From Prochlorococcus sp. AG-363-A16 (GTDB taxonomy: Bacteria; Cyanobacteriota; Cyanobacteriia; PCC-6307; Cyanobiaceae): a stretch of 64,000 nt of DNA. The translations under genes were made by a program, and so were the position numbers. The stretch lies in assembly GCA_003280345.1 (NCBI GenBank), contig QCFB01000006.1, positions 1-64,000 of the forward strand, in the 5' to 3' direction. The notes beneath the pieces were generated by a model. It was given only the letters and a program-made list of their open reading frames with translations. It ran no database searches and was not told the DNA's origin. This document shows, one piece after another, positions 10,601 to 23,270 of the stretch; position 1 is the first letter of the stretch, and every line of letters starts with the position of its first letter.

Positions 10601-11716
10601 TCAATTTCGCCGATAAAAGGGGCGTTTGACGACAGTTGCTATATGCAACTTGTCACGGATTTCTATGTTCAGTGTTGTTCCTAACTTTCCAAGTTCTGTT
10701 GGGACGTAAGCAAGGGCAATTCCCTCTTGTAATGAAGGAGACCAAGTGCCACTAGTAATCAGTCCAACATGTTTGTTCTCGTAAAAGATTTGGTAGCTTT
10801 GCCGAGCTATTGCTCGGCCAGTTACTTTTAGACCAACTAAACGCTTTTTAATTCCTTCACTTGCTTGTTTCTCGAGAATACTTCTGCCTACAAAGTTGGA
10901 TGGCATTTCAAGATGAACTAGCCAACCGAGCCCTGCTTCAAAAGGGGTCGTGTCAGGCCCTATATCATTGCCATAAAGAAGCATTGCGGCTTCTAATCTC
11001 AGCGTGTCACGTGCTCCTAGGCCACATGGGGTGACGCCTTCTTGAATCAATCGTTTCCAAAGAGCTTGACCTGCGTTGGCTGAGAGCAGTACTTCGAAAC
11101 CATCTTCACCTGTATACCCTGTTCGGGCAACAAATATTGAGGTTGCATTTTCTCCAGGGATCCCTTTTATTTGGATCTGGCGGTGGCCAAATTTTGGGAG
11201 TCCTGCAAGAGACTCATTACAAACTTTTTCAAGAATTTCGTTGGCTTGGGGGCCTTGCAATGCAAGTAAAACTCCATTTTGTTTTGCATCGGTAATTGAA
11301 ATTCCTTTTGGCTCTAAATGTCGCCTGAGCCAATCAATATCGGTTTTCGAACAGGCAGCATTTATTACTAAAAGAAGGCTTTCTTGATTGGAGTTATCGG
11401 ATCCAGTGTCGTAAACAATTAGATCATCAATGATTCCACCTTTTTCATTGAGTAACACCGTGTAGCAGGCCTCTCCTGGTGCAATTCGATTTAGGTCTGA
11501 AGGAACAAGAGTTTGTAGAGCATCTTTGGGATTGCTTCCTTCCAAACGAATTACTCCCATGTGTGAGATATCGAATAATCCAGCCTTTTTTCTAACGGCT
11601 AAATGTTCATTCACTAATCCTGAAAATTGAATGGGCATTTCCCATCCGGCGAAAGGTACGATTCGGCAGCCGCTTTTAAGGCAAAGGTCATATAGCGGTG
11701 TTTGAAAGAGTTCCAT
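10601..11716 (-). CDS. gcvT: Glycine cleavage system aminomethyltransferase (T protein)
   Basis: The T protein takes the aminomethyl group from lipoylated H protein, passes it to tetrahydrofolate and releases ammonia. The 371-residue sequence has the family opening TPLYDLCLK...PFAGWEMPIQ, the FDISHMG block (48-54) and GYTGEDGFEV at about 200. Its partners gcvH and gcvP lie 22 kb away in this window, so the system is not one operon. No glycine riboswitch was seen in the 90-base leader. It starts at ATG. Confidence 0.96.
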   Translation of the reverse strand: MELFQTPLYDLCLKSGCRIVPFAGWEMPIQFSGLVNEHLAVRKKAGLFDISHMGVIRLEGSNPKDALQTLVPSDLNRIAPGEACYTVLLNEKGGIIDDLIVYDTGSDNSNQESLLLVINAACSKTDIDWLRRHLEPKGISITDAKQNGVLLALQGPQANEILEKVCNESLAGLPKFGHRQIQIKGIPGENATSIFVARTGYTGEDGFEVLLSANAGQALWKRLIQEGVTPCGLGARDTLRLEAAMLLYGNDIGPDTTPFEAGLGWLVHLEMPSNFVGRSILEKQASEGIKKRLVGLKVTGRAIARQSYQIFYENKHVGLITSGTWSPSLQEGIALAYVPTELGKLGTTLNIEIRDKLHIATVVKRPFYRRN

Positions 11717-11848
11717 CTCTAGATTTGGTGTTGGAATTGTTTATTGGGAAAAGCGAGCTTTCAGAATTGGAAGGAAAGCCGCAGATTTTGTAGAAAAATG
11801 GCTTGATTGGAGAACCGTCACTATTCTGTGCTTCTTCGGGGATCATTT

Positions 11849-12085
11849 ATGTCCACGAAAGCATGTTGCAGAACTTGTCAGCACTGTGGTGCAGGACAGG
11901 CAGTGTCTGATATGTGGTGTCGTCTCAGGAAGATACGAGTGGATCCTGAGATAGCTCCCTTTGCTTTGTGCCATCACTGGACGAAAAGAGCTCCATCATT
12001 GCCAATACTCGATGAGAACTTATCTGAAATGGGCATGGACAAACAACTTGAGTTTGGTCGTGTTTTTGTAACTTCTGAGAGTTAG
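11849..12085 (+). CDS. Cysteine-rich small protein, function unknown
   Basis: From ATG 11849 this encodes 78 residues. The first third holds CC-x2-C-x2-C (residues 6-13), another Cys at 24 and a CHHW at 39-42, a pattern that could bind zinc or an iron-sulfur cluster. The rest is polar. A TTG 42 bases upstream would add 14 residues with no obvious conservation value, so the ATG is preferred. It is divergent from gcvT and convergent with speB. I recognise no named family. The density of Cys, Trp and His argues against a chance ORF. Confidence 0.7.
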   Translation: MSTKACCRTCQHCGAGQAVSDMWCRLRKIRVDPEIAPFALCHHWTKRAPSLPILDENLSEMGMDKQLEFGRVFVTSES

Positions 12086-12147
12086 TTGATTTTAAGAAAA
12101 TTAAAATTTGGCAATGCTTAGCTTGAAAAAATTTTTGATTAAATTTT

Positions 12148-13047
12148 CTATGTTGATAAATTTAGAATCATTAATAAGCTTCTTGTAACTTTGGCTGCAA
12201 GCATACTGCTTACTCCCGTAGGGTCTAACTGTGGAGCTAATTCCACTACATCAGCGGCTACAAGATTATGTTTTTTCAGTACCTCTACAACAGCTGCAAA
12301 GTCTTGCCAAAGGAATCCGCCGGGCTCAGGAGTTCCTGTTCCCGGCATAACGCTTGGGTCGAACCAATCAAGATCAACCGTTAGGTATATCGGTGTCCCT
12401 ATGTAAGGAGTTAAAGCTTCTTCTAGTCCATTGGCTCGTTTGCCATGTTCGTGAGAGACGAAACGTTGTTGTTTTATAAGCTCTTGAAATTCTTCTTGAG
12501 AACCACTTCTTATTGCTACTTGAAAAATACGCTTACTCGGTAGCACTTCTAAGCATCGCTTCATTGCGCATGCATGACTGTGGCGGTTACCTGACCATTC
12601 ATTCCGAAGATCAGCATGCGCATCAAGTTGAACAACAATTAAATTTGGATAATTTTTAGCAGTTGCTTCAACTGCCCCTGAGGTGATTGAGTGTTCTCCA
12701 CCGAGGATTAATGGTTTTAGTCCAAGAGTAAGTAATTGTTTCGTTGCTTCTTTGACAGTGATAACAATTGGTTCTGGTGCTCCGCAGGGAACCTCTAATG
12801 ATCCCAAGTCGGCAAATTCAATGTTTTCTAAATCTAACCCTAATTGAGGGCAAAAGGTTTCAAGACCATTGCTTACTTCTTTGATGGAAGATGGGCCAAA
12901 ACGAGTCCCAGGACGAAATGAAGTAGTTCCGTCATAAGGCACACCAAAAATACCTATCTTGCATCCATTTGGTGAGCGCTTTGCGCCCATAAATATGGCA
13001 CCTTCTTCATTAAATGATGCATTATTTGTAATGCCTTTTGAGTTCAT
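12148..13047 (-). CDS. speB: Agmatinase / ureohydrolase family protein
   Basis: A 299-residue ureohydrolase with the dimanganese ligand motifs GGEHS (116-120), DAHAD (142-146) and DLDWFDP (225-231). The family splits agmatine to putrescine and urea, or arginine or related guanidino compounds. The start overlaps the speE stop by four bases (ATGA), so the two are translated together, which supports a polyamine role. Cyanobacterial members can prefer other guanidino substrates, including guanidine, so the exact substrate is less certain than the family. Confidence 0.88.
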   Translation of the reverse strand: MNSKGITNNASFNEEGAIFMGAKRSPNGCKIGIFGVPYDGTTSFRPGTRFGPSSIKEVSNGLETFCPQLGLDLENIEFADLGSLEVPCGAPEPIVITVKEATKQLLTLGLKPLILGGEHSITSGAVEATAKNYPNLIVVQLDAHADLRNEWSGNRHSHACAMKRCLEVLPSKRIFQVAIRSGSQEEFQELIKQQRFVSHEHGKRANGLEEALTPYIGTPIYLTVDLDWFDPSVMPGTGTPEPGGFLWQDFAAVVEVLKKHNLVAADVVELAPQLDPTGVSSMLAAKVTRSLLMILNLST

Positions 13048-13907
13048 TTGTTTAACTCTCGCTCAATAAATAATGGGATAGCTTCAAAAGCTCCTTTTTG
13101 CCAACGTCTGCTCCATATTTCACATTCCTTAGAAATATGCTCTGCTCTTTTTAAAATTGGTTTTTTGTAATGAGGTCCATCTATGCAAGCGAATGTCCAA
13201 CTCCACCAGCCACTTGGATACATGGGAACCCAGCCGTATAAAGGATCTGCAAAATCAAATACTTCGCGAATGGTTTTGACGATATCTATATGAACTTCAC
13301 GAAATGCTTCTGGAGATTCGCTTTGAGTAGCGAAAATGCCATTTGGTCGCAGAATTCTTCTGCAGTCTTTAAAAAATGCTTTGTTAAATAATCCTTTTGC
13401 AGGTCCAGCTGGATCAGAGCCATCAACAATGACTATGTCATAGGAGGCATTGGGGGAGTTTGCTACCCAAGAAATCCCATCTTGGATATTTACGTTTAGG
13501 CGAGGGTCTTGCCATGCTTTGCCTCCAAGGGAAGGAAGATACTTTTTGCTTAATTCAATCACTTTTCCGTCAATTTCGACCATATCAAGTTTCGCTATTT
13601 CTTTGTGGCGTAAACACTCCCTAGCTGTCCCACCATCGCCGCCACCAATTATTAAAACTCTATCAATACATTTGGCGCTACAAAGAGCTGGATGGACAAG
13701 ACATTCGTGATAGTGCTTTTCTTGTCCTTCTGCAGTCATCCAGCAGCCGTTTAGTAAAAGTCCTTTGCCATATCGTTTGCTTTGTATCAAAGTGATTTGT
13801 TGAAACTTGCTTTTTTCATTGATTAATATTTCTCCTTCAAGCCCATAGCGGACACCTTGATGGTATTCATCAATCCAACCAGTTGAATTTGCTGGTATGG
13901 GGTTCAT
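13044..13907 (-). CDS. speE: Spermidine synthase (polyamine aminopropyltransferase)
   Basis: Transfers an aminopropyl group from decarboxylated SAM to putrescine. The 287-residue protein carries the SAM-binding block [10 protein letters not shown] (88-97), the acidic pair DMVEID (108-113) and DGSDPAGPA at about 161-169. Length is normal. It starts at ATG and heads a two-gene unit with speB through an ATGA overlap. The upstream 390 bases contain no gene on this strand and should hold its promoter. Confidence 0.93.
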   Translation of the reverse strand: MNPIPANSTGWIDEYHQGVRYGLEGEILINEKSKFQQITLIQSKRYGKGLLLNGCWMTAEGQEKHYHECLVHPALCSAKCIDRVLIIGGGDGGTARECLRHKEIAKLDMVEIDGKVIELSKKYLPSLGGKAWQDPRLNVNIQDGISWVANSPNASYDIVIVDGSDPAGPAKGLFNKAFFKDCRRILRPNGIFATQSESPEAFREVHIDIVKTIREVFDFADPLYGWVPMYPSGWWSWTFACIDGPHYKKPILKRAEHISKECEIWSRRWQKGAFEAIPLFIERELNK

Positions 13908-14298
13908 TACGAAGACATTTGGTGATCCCTCTAGTTAAGTCTCGTAAGTTCACAAATGCCGGTTTGGCTTATGACACAGGAATTAACTTTTTAAGAGAGG
14001 TTTGGTTTTTTCTTGTTTTCGAATTGTATTGGAGCTTCTCAACACCAATTGTTCTTGGTCGACAGAACCCTAATAAAATAGAAATAAATGTAACTTTTAC
14101 TTTTGATCTAGTTGCATTTGAGTTTTCTATCTGGCTTAGAAGAAAGATCTATAAAGATTTTTTTAAGTCCTTTAATTGATGATTATTGAATAATGAATGT
14201 TTTCTATCCAAGATTTTAACTGAAGAATTAGGTAACATGCTTCCAGTTTTATGTTCAATTTAATTATTTTTAAAATTAGATAAGATATTTTTTTTAAT
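13908..14298. other. Gap between speE start and mazG end
   Basis: About 390 very AT-rich bases. An open frame on the plus strand (from 13883) overlaps the speE start, and its predicted product lacks convincing features. A 29-codon minus-strand frame is equally weak. The stretch probably holds the speE-speB promoter and the mazG 3' region. No RNA gene or repeat was recognised. Confidence 0.6.
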
Positions 14299-15111
14299 TT
14301 AAATACTTTGCTTACTTTTAATATGTTTTTTGGCAGCTTTCCAAAGCGTCTCTAGATTAGATAATGATTGTTTATCAAAGTTGCCTTCGATAGCTGATTC
14401 AATATAACTTAGACGATCTAAGAAGCGCTGATTTGTACTTGCGAGCCCTTCTTCTGGACTAAGACTCCACCAACGAGCGACATTTATTAGCGTGAAGATT
14501 ACATCACCTAATTCTTCCTGAGCATTCGACAATTCTTTTTTTTCTAAAGCATATTTTAGCTCGTTTAATTCTTCATTTACTTTGCCCCAAACCCCTTCAA
14601 AGTTTTCCCATTCGAAACCAGCTTTAGCGGCTTTCTTTGAAATTTCAATGGCTCCTGCTATTGCTGACTGTGAACGAACTGTCTTTCTTAAGCGATCAGT
14701 AAGGGGAGTTCTTGTAGACGTAGGGCTTTGCTCACTGAGTTTAATGCGCTCCCAGTTTTGATTGACTTCTTCAACATTAAATATTTTGTCATTGCCAAAA
14801 ACATGAGGATGTCGCCTAATCATTTTCTGACTCGCACTTTTTGCTATATCTTCTAAATCGAATCGCTCTTCTTCTTTTGCGATTTGTGCATGCAGAAGAA
14901 TTTGGAATAATAAATCTCCAAGTTCTTCTTTTAAATTTTTGTCAGTTCCATGACGGATTGCATCTATGGTTTCATGTGCTTCTTCAAGTAAATAAGGCAT
15001 TAACGAGATATGTGTTTGTTCTAAATCCCATGGACATCCTTTGGTTCGTGAACGTAGTTGAGAGACAACTTGAATTAATTCATTTAAAGCACTTGGTTTT
15101 TTTGTATCCAT
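14299..15111 (-). CDS. mazG: Nucleoside triphosphate pyrophosphohydrolase MazG
   Basis: Hydrolyses (d)NTPs to NMP and pyrophosphate, with house-cleaning and ppGpp-related roles in bacteria. The 270-residue protein has the two-domain layout of cellular MazG. The first domain has GCPWDLEQTH (25-34), EEAHE (43-47) and EELGD (62-66), with HPHVFG after it. The second has a repeated EELGD at about 200. The catalytic EExxE/ExxD residues are present in both repeats. Cyanophages carry a shorter single-domain MazG; this is the host form. It starts at ATG. Confidence 0.95.
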   Translation of the reverse strand: MDTKKPSALNELIQVVSQLRSRTKGCPWDLEQTHISLMPYLLEEAHETIDAIRHGTDKNLKEELGDLLFQILLHAQIAKEEERFDLEDIAKSASQKMIRRHPHVFGNDKIFNVEEVNQNWERIKLSEQSPTSTRTPLTDRLRKTVRSQSAIAGAIEISKKAAKAGFEWENFEGVWGKVNEELNELKYALEKKELSNAQEELGDVIFTLINVARWWSLSPEEGLASTNQRFLDRLSYIESAIEGNFDKQSLSNLETLWKAAKKHIKSKQSI

Positions 15112-15149
15112 AGTTCTTATGAGTTTTAGGGTCTACCTTCTCATTAATG

Positions 15150-15632
15150 TCACCATTTGCGCCATTTTGTGGGGAATGGATCACCATCTTTCATTAAGTG
15201 AAGCCATGCGCTTGCTTCTATTCCAATAAATAGAGCTAAAAAAGTTTGAGGGTATTTATTGAATTGCTTCATTAGTAAATTAATGATTTCTTGTGGACTA
15301 GTAATTCCTATTGGCTTAAGACAATAAAGTAATAATATGATCATTGTTGTGAGATAAAACAATCTCAAAGTTGTACCAATAAAAGGACCATGAGAAAAGA
15401 TTGAACGATGTGGAATCAACCTTCTGTATGGTTCCCATAAGGCTTGAAGGATTCCCCATCGTTTGAGCGCATTTGATTTTGTATCTAGATCAGGAGAGAG
15501 CCAAAACCCTCCAAGTAAAAAAGCCAAACCACCTATGAGCCCATTGTTTATCCCAAGGAAAAGGCTAAGAAATAAAGCGAATGGGAGGCTCCATCTCTTT
15601 GTTGAGTTGTCATGTTCGTGACCAGAAGCCAT
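15150..15632 (-). CDS. DUF2227-type putative metal-binding membrane protein
   Basis: A 160-residue protein with a His-rich N-terminus, two or three hydrophobic segments (about 17-45, 90-107 and 128-145) and the conserved cluster SPDLDTKS...RWG...PHRSIFSHGP (about 47-83). This Asp/His pattern matches the DUF2227 family, annotated as putative metal-binding and common in cyanobacteria; its function is not established. mazG is downstream on the same strand, 38 bases away. It starts at ATG and is divergent from the adjacent tRNA gene. Confidence 0.75.
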   Translation of the reverse strand: MASGHEHDNSTKRWSLPFALFLSLFLGINNGLIGGLAFLLGGFWLSPDLDTKSNALKRWGILQALWEPYRRLIPHRSIFSHGPFIGTTLRLFYLTTMIILLLYCLKPIGITSPQEIINLLMKQFNKYPQTFLALFIGIEASAWLHLMKDGDPFPTKWRKW

Positions 15633-15688
15633 TGCTTTATAAATTTGATGATGCTTAGAGGAACTCTGTGGTGCAGAATTGTATGAAT

Positions 15689-15760
<72 letters not shown>

Positions 15761-15771
15761 TTTTCTTAGAC

Positions 15772-16128
15772 ATGCCCCCAATGCAAAAAGGCCTCAGCTT
15801 GAGTATTACTGCTATAGCTGCAGCTGAGTTAGGCAGGCAGGCAGCTTTTGCAGGCACTCCTGGTGCAATGTATTTGGATTTATTAGAGGATACTTGTGGT
15901 GAAGGTTGGCTCCATATTCAGTTACAACCTGGGCAGCACAATGGCATCCCTGTGGCGCGAACTGATGGGATAACTCTTTATGCACCAGTTGAACAATTGT
16001 CGCTGCTTCAAGGCTTAAGGCTTAATTATTACGGTGACCTTAGTGGTGGTGGTTTTCTAATTAGTCCTCCAGAAGGATCGGAATCTTGTCCTTGTGGAGC
16101 TGGGTTTAGATCTTTAAAAAGGCAGTAA
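15772..16128 (+). CDS. HesB/IscA-like protein lacking the first cluster cysteine
   Basis: From ATG 15772 this encodes 118 residues; a second ATG at 15781 is possible. The sequence follows the A-type iron-sulfur carrier fold: an AAAELGRQA helix, a central LQPG turn, DGITLYAP, then YYGDLSGGGFLISPPEG and a C-terminal CPCG. The usual first ligand in GGCSG is replaced by GQHNG, so only the C-terminal pair of the three cysteines remains, though an extra Cys lies in EDTCGEG. It may therefore be a divergent scaffold or have another role. The ORF can be extended upstream through the tRNA gene, but that is an artefact. Confidence 0.75.
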   Translation: MPPMQKGLSLSITAIAAAELGRQAAFAGTPGAMYLDLLEDTCGEGWLHIQLQPGQHNGIPVARTDGITLYAPVEQLSLLQGLRLNYYGDLSGGGFLISPPEGSESCPCGAGFRSLKRQ

Positions 16129-16163
16129 CAGTGACTTTTATGCCAAGTTTTTTCGGAGCGGTT

Positions 16164-16496
16164 TTAATCTTCCGGGAAGAGTAACGAAGCTAGTTCTTCT
16201 GGATCAACGTCATAAACCCTGGCCAGACTTGTTTCTATAGCACTAGTGACTTCTCCTGGTAGAAATCTCATTGCGTTTAGTGCATCGTCTGTGATCTCTG
16301 CTGTGAGAAGTTTGTCTTCACTTTCCAATTTTTCATCATTAATCATCGCCATGACCCAGCTTTGATATGCATAAACCAGGTCGGAGAATTCGAGTTCGGG
16401 GTCGTTGAGATCCATCACCATGAGTAATGCCGGTTTATAGGCTTCATCAGTCTGACGATAATAAGTTGAGAAGATGTCTTCTATGGAAAATTTCAA
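16164..16496 (-). CDS. Conserved-looking acidic hypothetical protein (110 aa)
   Basis: A 110-residue soluble, strongly acidic protein with alternating helical segments (for example YKPALLMVMDLNDPELEFSD and DPEELASLLFPED) and no recognised domain. The only upstream start is TTG at 16496, directly after an in-frame stop; the next ATG would remove 25 residues. That leaves its 5' end overlapping the divergent gene at 16483 by 14 bases. The sequence looks like a real protein; I cannot name a function. Confidence 0.65.
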   Translation of the reverse strand: MKFSIEDIFSTYYRQTDEAYKPALLMVMDLNDPELEFSDLVYAYQSWVMAMINDEKLESEDKLLTAEITDDALNAMRFLPGEVTSAIETSLARVYDVDPEELASLLFPED

Positions 16497-16941
16497 TCAA
16501 ACTCATATTCAAGCAAAATTGTTTGATTTTGCCTTAGTTGAATTAGTTCGCGAGCATCGGAATAGCTTTAAACCACTGTGGACTGTTGATAGTTGGGCCA
16601 AGTTTCTGATATGGCTTACTCTGAACTGTGGCTTATCTGGAGAAAGGGAAAGCCTTGAGCTTTTTGCGGAGGCTTTGGGAATTCGATTAACCACTCGCAT
16701 GCGCCGGGTATTTTTTGAGAGAACTGTGGAGTGTCTATCTTTACGATTGATGGCTGACCCTTCTGATTCAAATGTATTAGTTATGCCGATTAGTGGTTCT
16801 GTATTAGTCACTTCCGATCTGGCTAAGCAGGCATTAGATCAAGTGGGATTATTGAAAAGGGTTGCGCTTGATGAAGATCTTTGGCAAGAGCTGGATGCAG
16901 TGATTGCTATTCCTTGGCAATCAAACACTGCAGAAAGTTGA
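16483..16941 (+). CDS. Hypothetical protein (152 aa), function unknown
   Basis: Starts at ATG 16483; an ATG three codons earlier at 16474 is also possible. It is a soluble alpha/beta-like sequence rich in Leu and aromatic residues, with LVELVREHRNSFKPLW near the start and a KRVALDEDLWQELDAVIAI tail. No domain or catalytic motif was recognised. It lies head-to-head and overlapping with the 16164-16496 gene and 62 bases before valS. Composition is consistent with a real gene in this genome. Confidence 0.65.
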   Translation: MENFNQTHIQAKLFDFALVELVREHRNSFKPLWTVDSWAKFLIWLTLNCGLSGERESLELFAEALGIRLTTRMRRVFFERTVECLSLRLMADPSDSNVLVMPISGSVLVTSDLAKQALDQVGLLKRVALDEDLWQELDAVIAIPWQSNTAES

Positions 16942-17003
16942 CTGTTTAAAACAATTCTTACTAGCGTTTTGCGAGCATAGTTTTAATACCATTAAATTTT
17001 TCT

Positions 17004-19802
17004 TTGACTGAGTTGTCTTCAACTGAAGGTTTTGCTCAGGCAGCTGATGCCTTGCCTAAGACCTATGACTCTGCTGGAACAGAGAATCGTTGGCAGAGGA
17101 TATGGGAACAAAGTGGTGCTTTTCACCCAGATCCAAAGGCATCAGGAGAGCCCTTTTCTGTGGTCATTCCTCCACCAAATGTCACAGGAAGCCTCCATAT
17201 GGGACATGCCTTTAATACAGCTCTTATAGACACGATTGTCAGGTTTCAGAGGTTGCAGGGAAAAAATGTTCTTTGTTTGCCTGGTACTGATCATGCATCT
17301 ATTGCTGTGCAGACGATTCTTGAAAGGCAATTGAAAAAAGAAGGCACCAATTTGGATCAGTTAGGAAGAGAAGCTTTTTTGGCAAAAGCATGGGCCTGGA
17401 AAGCAGAAAGCGGAGGAAAGATAGTTGATCAACTTCGTCGGTTGGGTTATTCGGTTGATTGGCGTCGTGAGCGATTCACTCTTGACAAACGTTTGAGCGC
17501 AGCTGTTTCACAAGCTTTTGTTCGTTTGCATGAGCAAGGTTTGATTTATCGAGGTGAATATTTAGTGAATTGGTGCCCTGCTTCTGGTTCTGCAGTCAGT
17601 GACTTGGAGGTTGAGATGAAAGAAGTGGAGGGTCATTTATGGCATTTTCGTTACCCGCTTGCCAAAACTTCTTTAACTGATGGCGCTACTCACCTTGAAG
17701 TAGCTACTACTCGCCCTGAAACAATGCTTGGAGATACGGCTGTTGCGGTAAATCCTTTAGATGAGCGTTATCAGCATTTAATTGGTAAAAACTTAATTTT
17801 GCCATTGGTGGGCAGGCAGATACCAGTTGTTGCTGATGATCATGTAGATAGAGATTTTGGCACTGGTTGTGTGAAGGTCACACCAGCTCATGATCCCAAT
17901 GATTTTGCAATAGGGAAGAGACATGGTTTACCACATGTCACGGTAATGAATAAGGACGGCACTATGAATAAACATGCTGGTCGTTTTGAAGGACTTGATC
18001 GATTCGAGGCTCGTGAAGCTGTAGTGAAAGCTTTAGAGGAAGAAGGTTTTTTGGTGAAAGTAGAACCTCATTCTCACAATGTGCCTTTCTCAGATAGAGG
18101 CAAGGTTCCAGTAGAACCTTTGCTCTCTACTCAATGGTTTGTTCGCATGGAACCTTTAGCAGCTAGATGCCGTGCTCATTTGGTGAAGGGTGAACCTCGA
18201 TTTGTTCCAGATCGTTGGGAGAAGGTTTATAGAGACTGGCTTACTGATATTCATGACTGGTGTATTAGTAGACAATTATGGTGGGGTCATCGAATTCCTG
18301 CGTGGTTTGTTGTTAGTGAAACTGCCGGAAAATTAACTAATGACACTCCATATGTAGTGGCTTGCTCTGATAAAGAAGCGCTAACAAAAGCTCGTGAACG
18401 ATTTGGTGATTCTGTTGAGATTCAGCAGGATGAAGATGTTTTAGATACTTGGTTTTCAAGTGGACTATGGCCTTTCTCAACCTTGGGTTGGCCTGATGAT
18501 TCCAGTATTGAATTGAATCGTTGGTATCCAACTAGCACTTTGGTAACAGGGTTTGACATTATTTTTTTCTGGGTAGCAAGGATGACGATGATGGCGGGTG
18601 CTTTTACAGGACGTATGCCTTTCGCCGATGTCTATATTCATGGATTGGTTAGGGATGAGCAGAATCGAAAGATGAGTAAGAGTGCAGGTAATGGTATTGA
18701 CCCTCTTTTGCTGATTGAGCGCTATGGAACGGATGCTTTGCGATTTGCTTTGGTAAGAGAGGTTGCTGGAGCTGGTCAGGATATCCGTTTAGATTACGAT
18801 CGAAATTCCGATACATCAGCAACGGTTGAGGCGGCAAGGAATTTTGCAAATAAATTGTGGAATGCCACTCGGTTTGCATTAATCAATCTTGGCAGTCAAG
18901 AATTAAATATCTCTGAGGCTATAGATCCATCGACCTTGCAATTGTCTGACCGATGGATCCTTTCTCGTCTAACAAGGATTAATCGTGATACTGCTAAACG
19001 TTATGAGACGTATGGGCTTGGTGAAGCGGCAAAGGGATTATATGAATTTGCCTGGAATGATTTTTGTGATTGGTATTTAGAACTTATTAAACATCGACTT
19101 AATCCAGGGGACAATCCGACTAAGGATGCATTAATTGATCAATCTATAGCCAGAAAAGTGTTACTGAAGGTTCTGAACGAACTTTTTGTGTTATTGCATC
19201 CATTAATGCCTCATCTGACCGAAGAGCTTTGGCATGCACTTACGAATCAGGCTGAAGACAAGTTACTTGCTCTACAACTTTGGCCTGAGATTGATAATAG
19301 CTACTTGGATGAAGAACTTGAGTCTTCTTTTTGTGAGTTATTTGCCTCTATTCGTATGGTAAGGAACCTGAGGGCTGTGGCAGGATTGAAACCTTCTCAA
19401 GAAGTGCCTGTTTGTTTTATTACTGCCAAGAAAGAGTTGGCAGTTACGCTTGAAAAAGCACAGGCCGATATTCAGGCTTTAACTCGTGCTAGTGAGTTAG
19501 AAGTGTTAGATCCCAAAACAGCAGACTCTAAAGCTTCAATTAAAGCACTTGCAGGAGTTAGTGGAGAGTTGGAGGTTTTGCTACCTATTGAAGGCTTGGT
19601 TGATCTTGATGATTTGCGTAGGCGATTAGAGAAAGACCTTGCTAAGGCTGATAAGGAAATCAAGGTTTTATCTAGTCGTTTAGCTAATCCAAACTTTGCG
19701 CAGAAAGCACCACCTGATGTTGTATCGCAGTGCAAAGTAAAATTGGCTGAGGCTGAGTCACAGGCTTCCTTAGCACGTAAACGTTTATCTGATGTGGAGT
19801 AG
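17004..19802 (+). CDS. valS: Valyl-tRNA synthetase
   Basis: A class I aminoacyl-tRNA synthetase of 932 residues. HMGH (65-68) is the HIGH signature, and KMSKS lies at about residue 555. The editing (CP1) domain holds the [15 protein letters not shown] block. The C-terminal 70 residues form the coiled-coil arm typical of ValS ([15 protein letters not shown]...). The start is TTG at 17004; no ATG lies between it and conserved sequence, so TTG is likely real. The DedA-type gene begins within a few bases of its stop. Confidence 0.97.
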   Translation: MTELSSTEGFAQAADALPKTYDSAGTENRWQRIWEQSGAFHPDPKASGEPFSVVIPPPNVTGSLHMGHAFNTALIDTIVRFQRLQGKNVLCLPGTDHASIAVQTILERQLKKEGTNLDQLGREAFLAKAWAWKAESGGKIVDQLRRLGYSVDWRRERFTLDKRLSAAVSQAFVRLHEQGLIYRGEYLVNWCPASGSAVSDLEVEMKEVEGHLWHFRYPLAKTSLTDGATHLEVATTRPETMLGDTAVAVNPLDERYQHLIGKNLILPLVGRQIPVVADDHVDRDFGTGCVKVTPAHDPNDFAIGKRHGLPHVTVMNKDGTMNKHAGRFEGLDRFEAREAVVKALEEEGFLVKVEPHSHNVPFSDRGKVPVEPLLSTQWFVRMEPLAARCRAHLVKGEPRFVPDRWEKVYRDWLTDIHDWCISRQLWWGHRIPAWFVVSETAGKLTNDTPYVVACSDKEALTKARERFGDSVEIQQDEDVLDTWFSSGLWPFSTLGWPDDSSIELNRWYPTSTLVTGFDIIFFWVARMTMMAGAFTGRMPFADVYIHGLVRDEQNRKMSKSAGNGIDPLLLIERYGTDALRFALVREVAGAGQDIRLDYDRNSDTSATVEAARNFANKLWNATRFALINLGSQELNISEAIDPSTLQLSDRWILSRLTRINRDTAKRYETYGLGEAAKGLYEFAWNDFCDWYLELIKHRLNPGDNPTKDALIDQSIARKVLLKVLNELFVLLHPLMPHLTEELWHALTNQAEDKLLALQLWPEIDNSYLDEELESSFCELFASIRMVRNLRAVAGLKPSQEVPVCFITAKKELAVTLEKAQADIQALTRASELEVLDPKTADSKASIKALAGVSGELEVLLPIEGLVDLDDLRRRLEKDLAKADKEIKVLSSRLANPNFAQKAPPDVVSQCKVKLAEAESQASLARKRLSDVE

Positions 19803-19817
19803 TTATTGGTTTTGAGC

Positions 19818-20438
19818 ATGTTTGATCTTGGGTTCATTAAAGATAATTTGTTATTTGTGTTGCAAACGCCTATTGGTACTTTTTTATTTGTTCCGCTGTA
19901 TGCCATATGGGTAATCCTTTTGTTGCCAGGAGGATGGGCTTCTATGCTTGCAGGGGCTTTATATGGGATTTGGCTTGGCAGCTTGCTTGTTTTTTTGGGT
20001 GCGTTTGCTGGAGCGGAAATTGCCTTTTTACTAGGTCGAACACTTTTACGAAAATGGACCCAACGTCGTCTAGCTGATTTTCCAAAGTTACAAATAGTGC
20101 AAAAGGCTGTTAGTCGGGAAGGCTTAAAGTTGATTCTTTTAACTCGTCTTTCGCCTGTTTTTCCATTTAGTTTTCTGAACTTTGTTTTTGGTTTGAGCGA
20201 CGTAAGTTTTCGCGATTACACTATTGGATTGATTGGTATTTTGCCCGGCACAATTTTGTTTTGTGGCCTTGGTGCATTGGCAGGAGATATGGCTCGTTTT
20301 AGAGAGGTGTTGAATGAAAAGACAGATATGACTACATTTGCTTTTAGGTTAGTAGGTTTATTAGCAACCTTGGCTGTGGTTTGGTTGGTATCTCGTGTGG
20401 CTAGACGGGCTCTTCAAGAATCAGAGCCTTTATTTTGA
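19818..20438 (+). CDS. DedA/TVP38/TMEM64-family membrane protein
   Basis: An integral membrane protein of about 206 residues from ATG 19818. A TTG at 19806 is possible but would start almost at the valS stop. It shows the VTT-domain pattern: hydrophobic segments at roughly 15-60, the glycine-rich block LPGGWASMLAGALYG, a GAEIAFLLGR re-entrant region, and TRLSPVFPFSFLN followed by two more membrane spans. Family members are lipid scramblases or flippases in several organisms; the substrate here is unknown. It is probably cotranscribed with valS. Confidence 0.85.
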   Translation: MFDLGFIKDNLLFVLQTPIGTFLFVPLYAIWVILLLPGGWASMLAGALYGIWLGSLLVFLGAFAGAEIAFLLGRTLLRKWTQRRLADFPKLQIVQKAVSREGLKLILLTRLSPVFPFSFLNFVFGLSDVSFRDYTIGLIGILPGTILFCGLGALAGDMARFREVLNEKTDMTTFAFRLVGLLATLAVVWLVSRVARRALQESEPLF

Positions 20439-20590
20439 TCTGGGTTTGGTAAATTCCAGTCCTTAATAGCCGCAAATAAAATAAACCAGTTCAGCCTTAG
20501 TTGAGCAAGGAAGCCTTGCTTTGCTTGTAGTTCAAGATACTTGGATCGTCCACAAGGAGTTTTTATCCATTTAAAAACTTGCTTAGACAT
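20414..20590 (-). CDS. Small basic protein (58 aa), likely missed gene
   Basis: ATG at 20590 opens 58 codons ending TGA at 20414. The product is basic and aromatic-rich, with a WIKTPCGRSKYLELQ segment, then QGFLAQLRLNWFILFAAIKDW, which could be an amphipathic helix or short membrane anchor, and a polar tail. It fills the 188-base gap between the DedA-type gene and ligA, overlapping the DedA-type 3' end by 25 bases in convergent orientation. Composition is far more protein-like than chance. No family was recognised. Confidence 0.55.
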   Translation of the reverse strand: MSKQVFKWIKTPCGRSKYLELQAKQGFLAQLRLNWFILFAAIKDWNLPNPDQNKGSDS

Positions 20591-20626
20591 TGCTTCTCAA
20601 ATCACCAGATTCTATAGTTACTTTGC

Positions 20627-23151
<2,525 letters not shown>

Positions 23152-23270
23152 GGGCTGAATCCAGTTGTGTAATGAGTCTGACTTATAAATTGTAAAAAAA
23201 GTGCTTTCATAATTTCGAGGTTTTAGGCAGACTGGCATCATCAAAGCCAGGACTAGCCCAGACTGATTGA

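Noticed and set aside
13883..14179. 98-residue plus-strand open frame upstream of mazG
   Set aside because: It overlaps the speE start in the opposite direction, its composition follows the AT-rich spacer, and no domain or ribosome binding site was seen.
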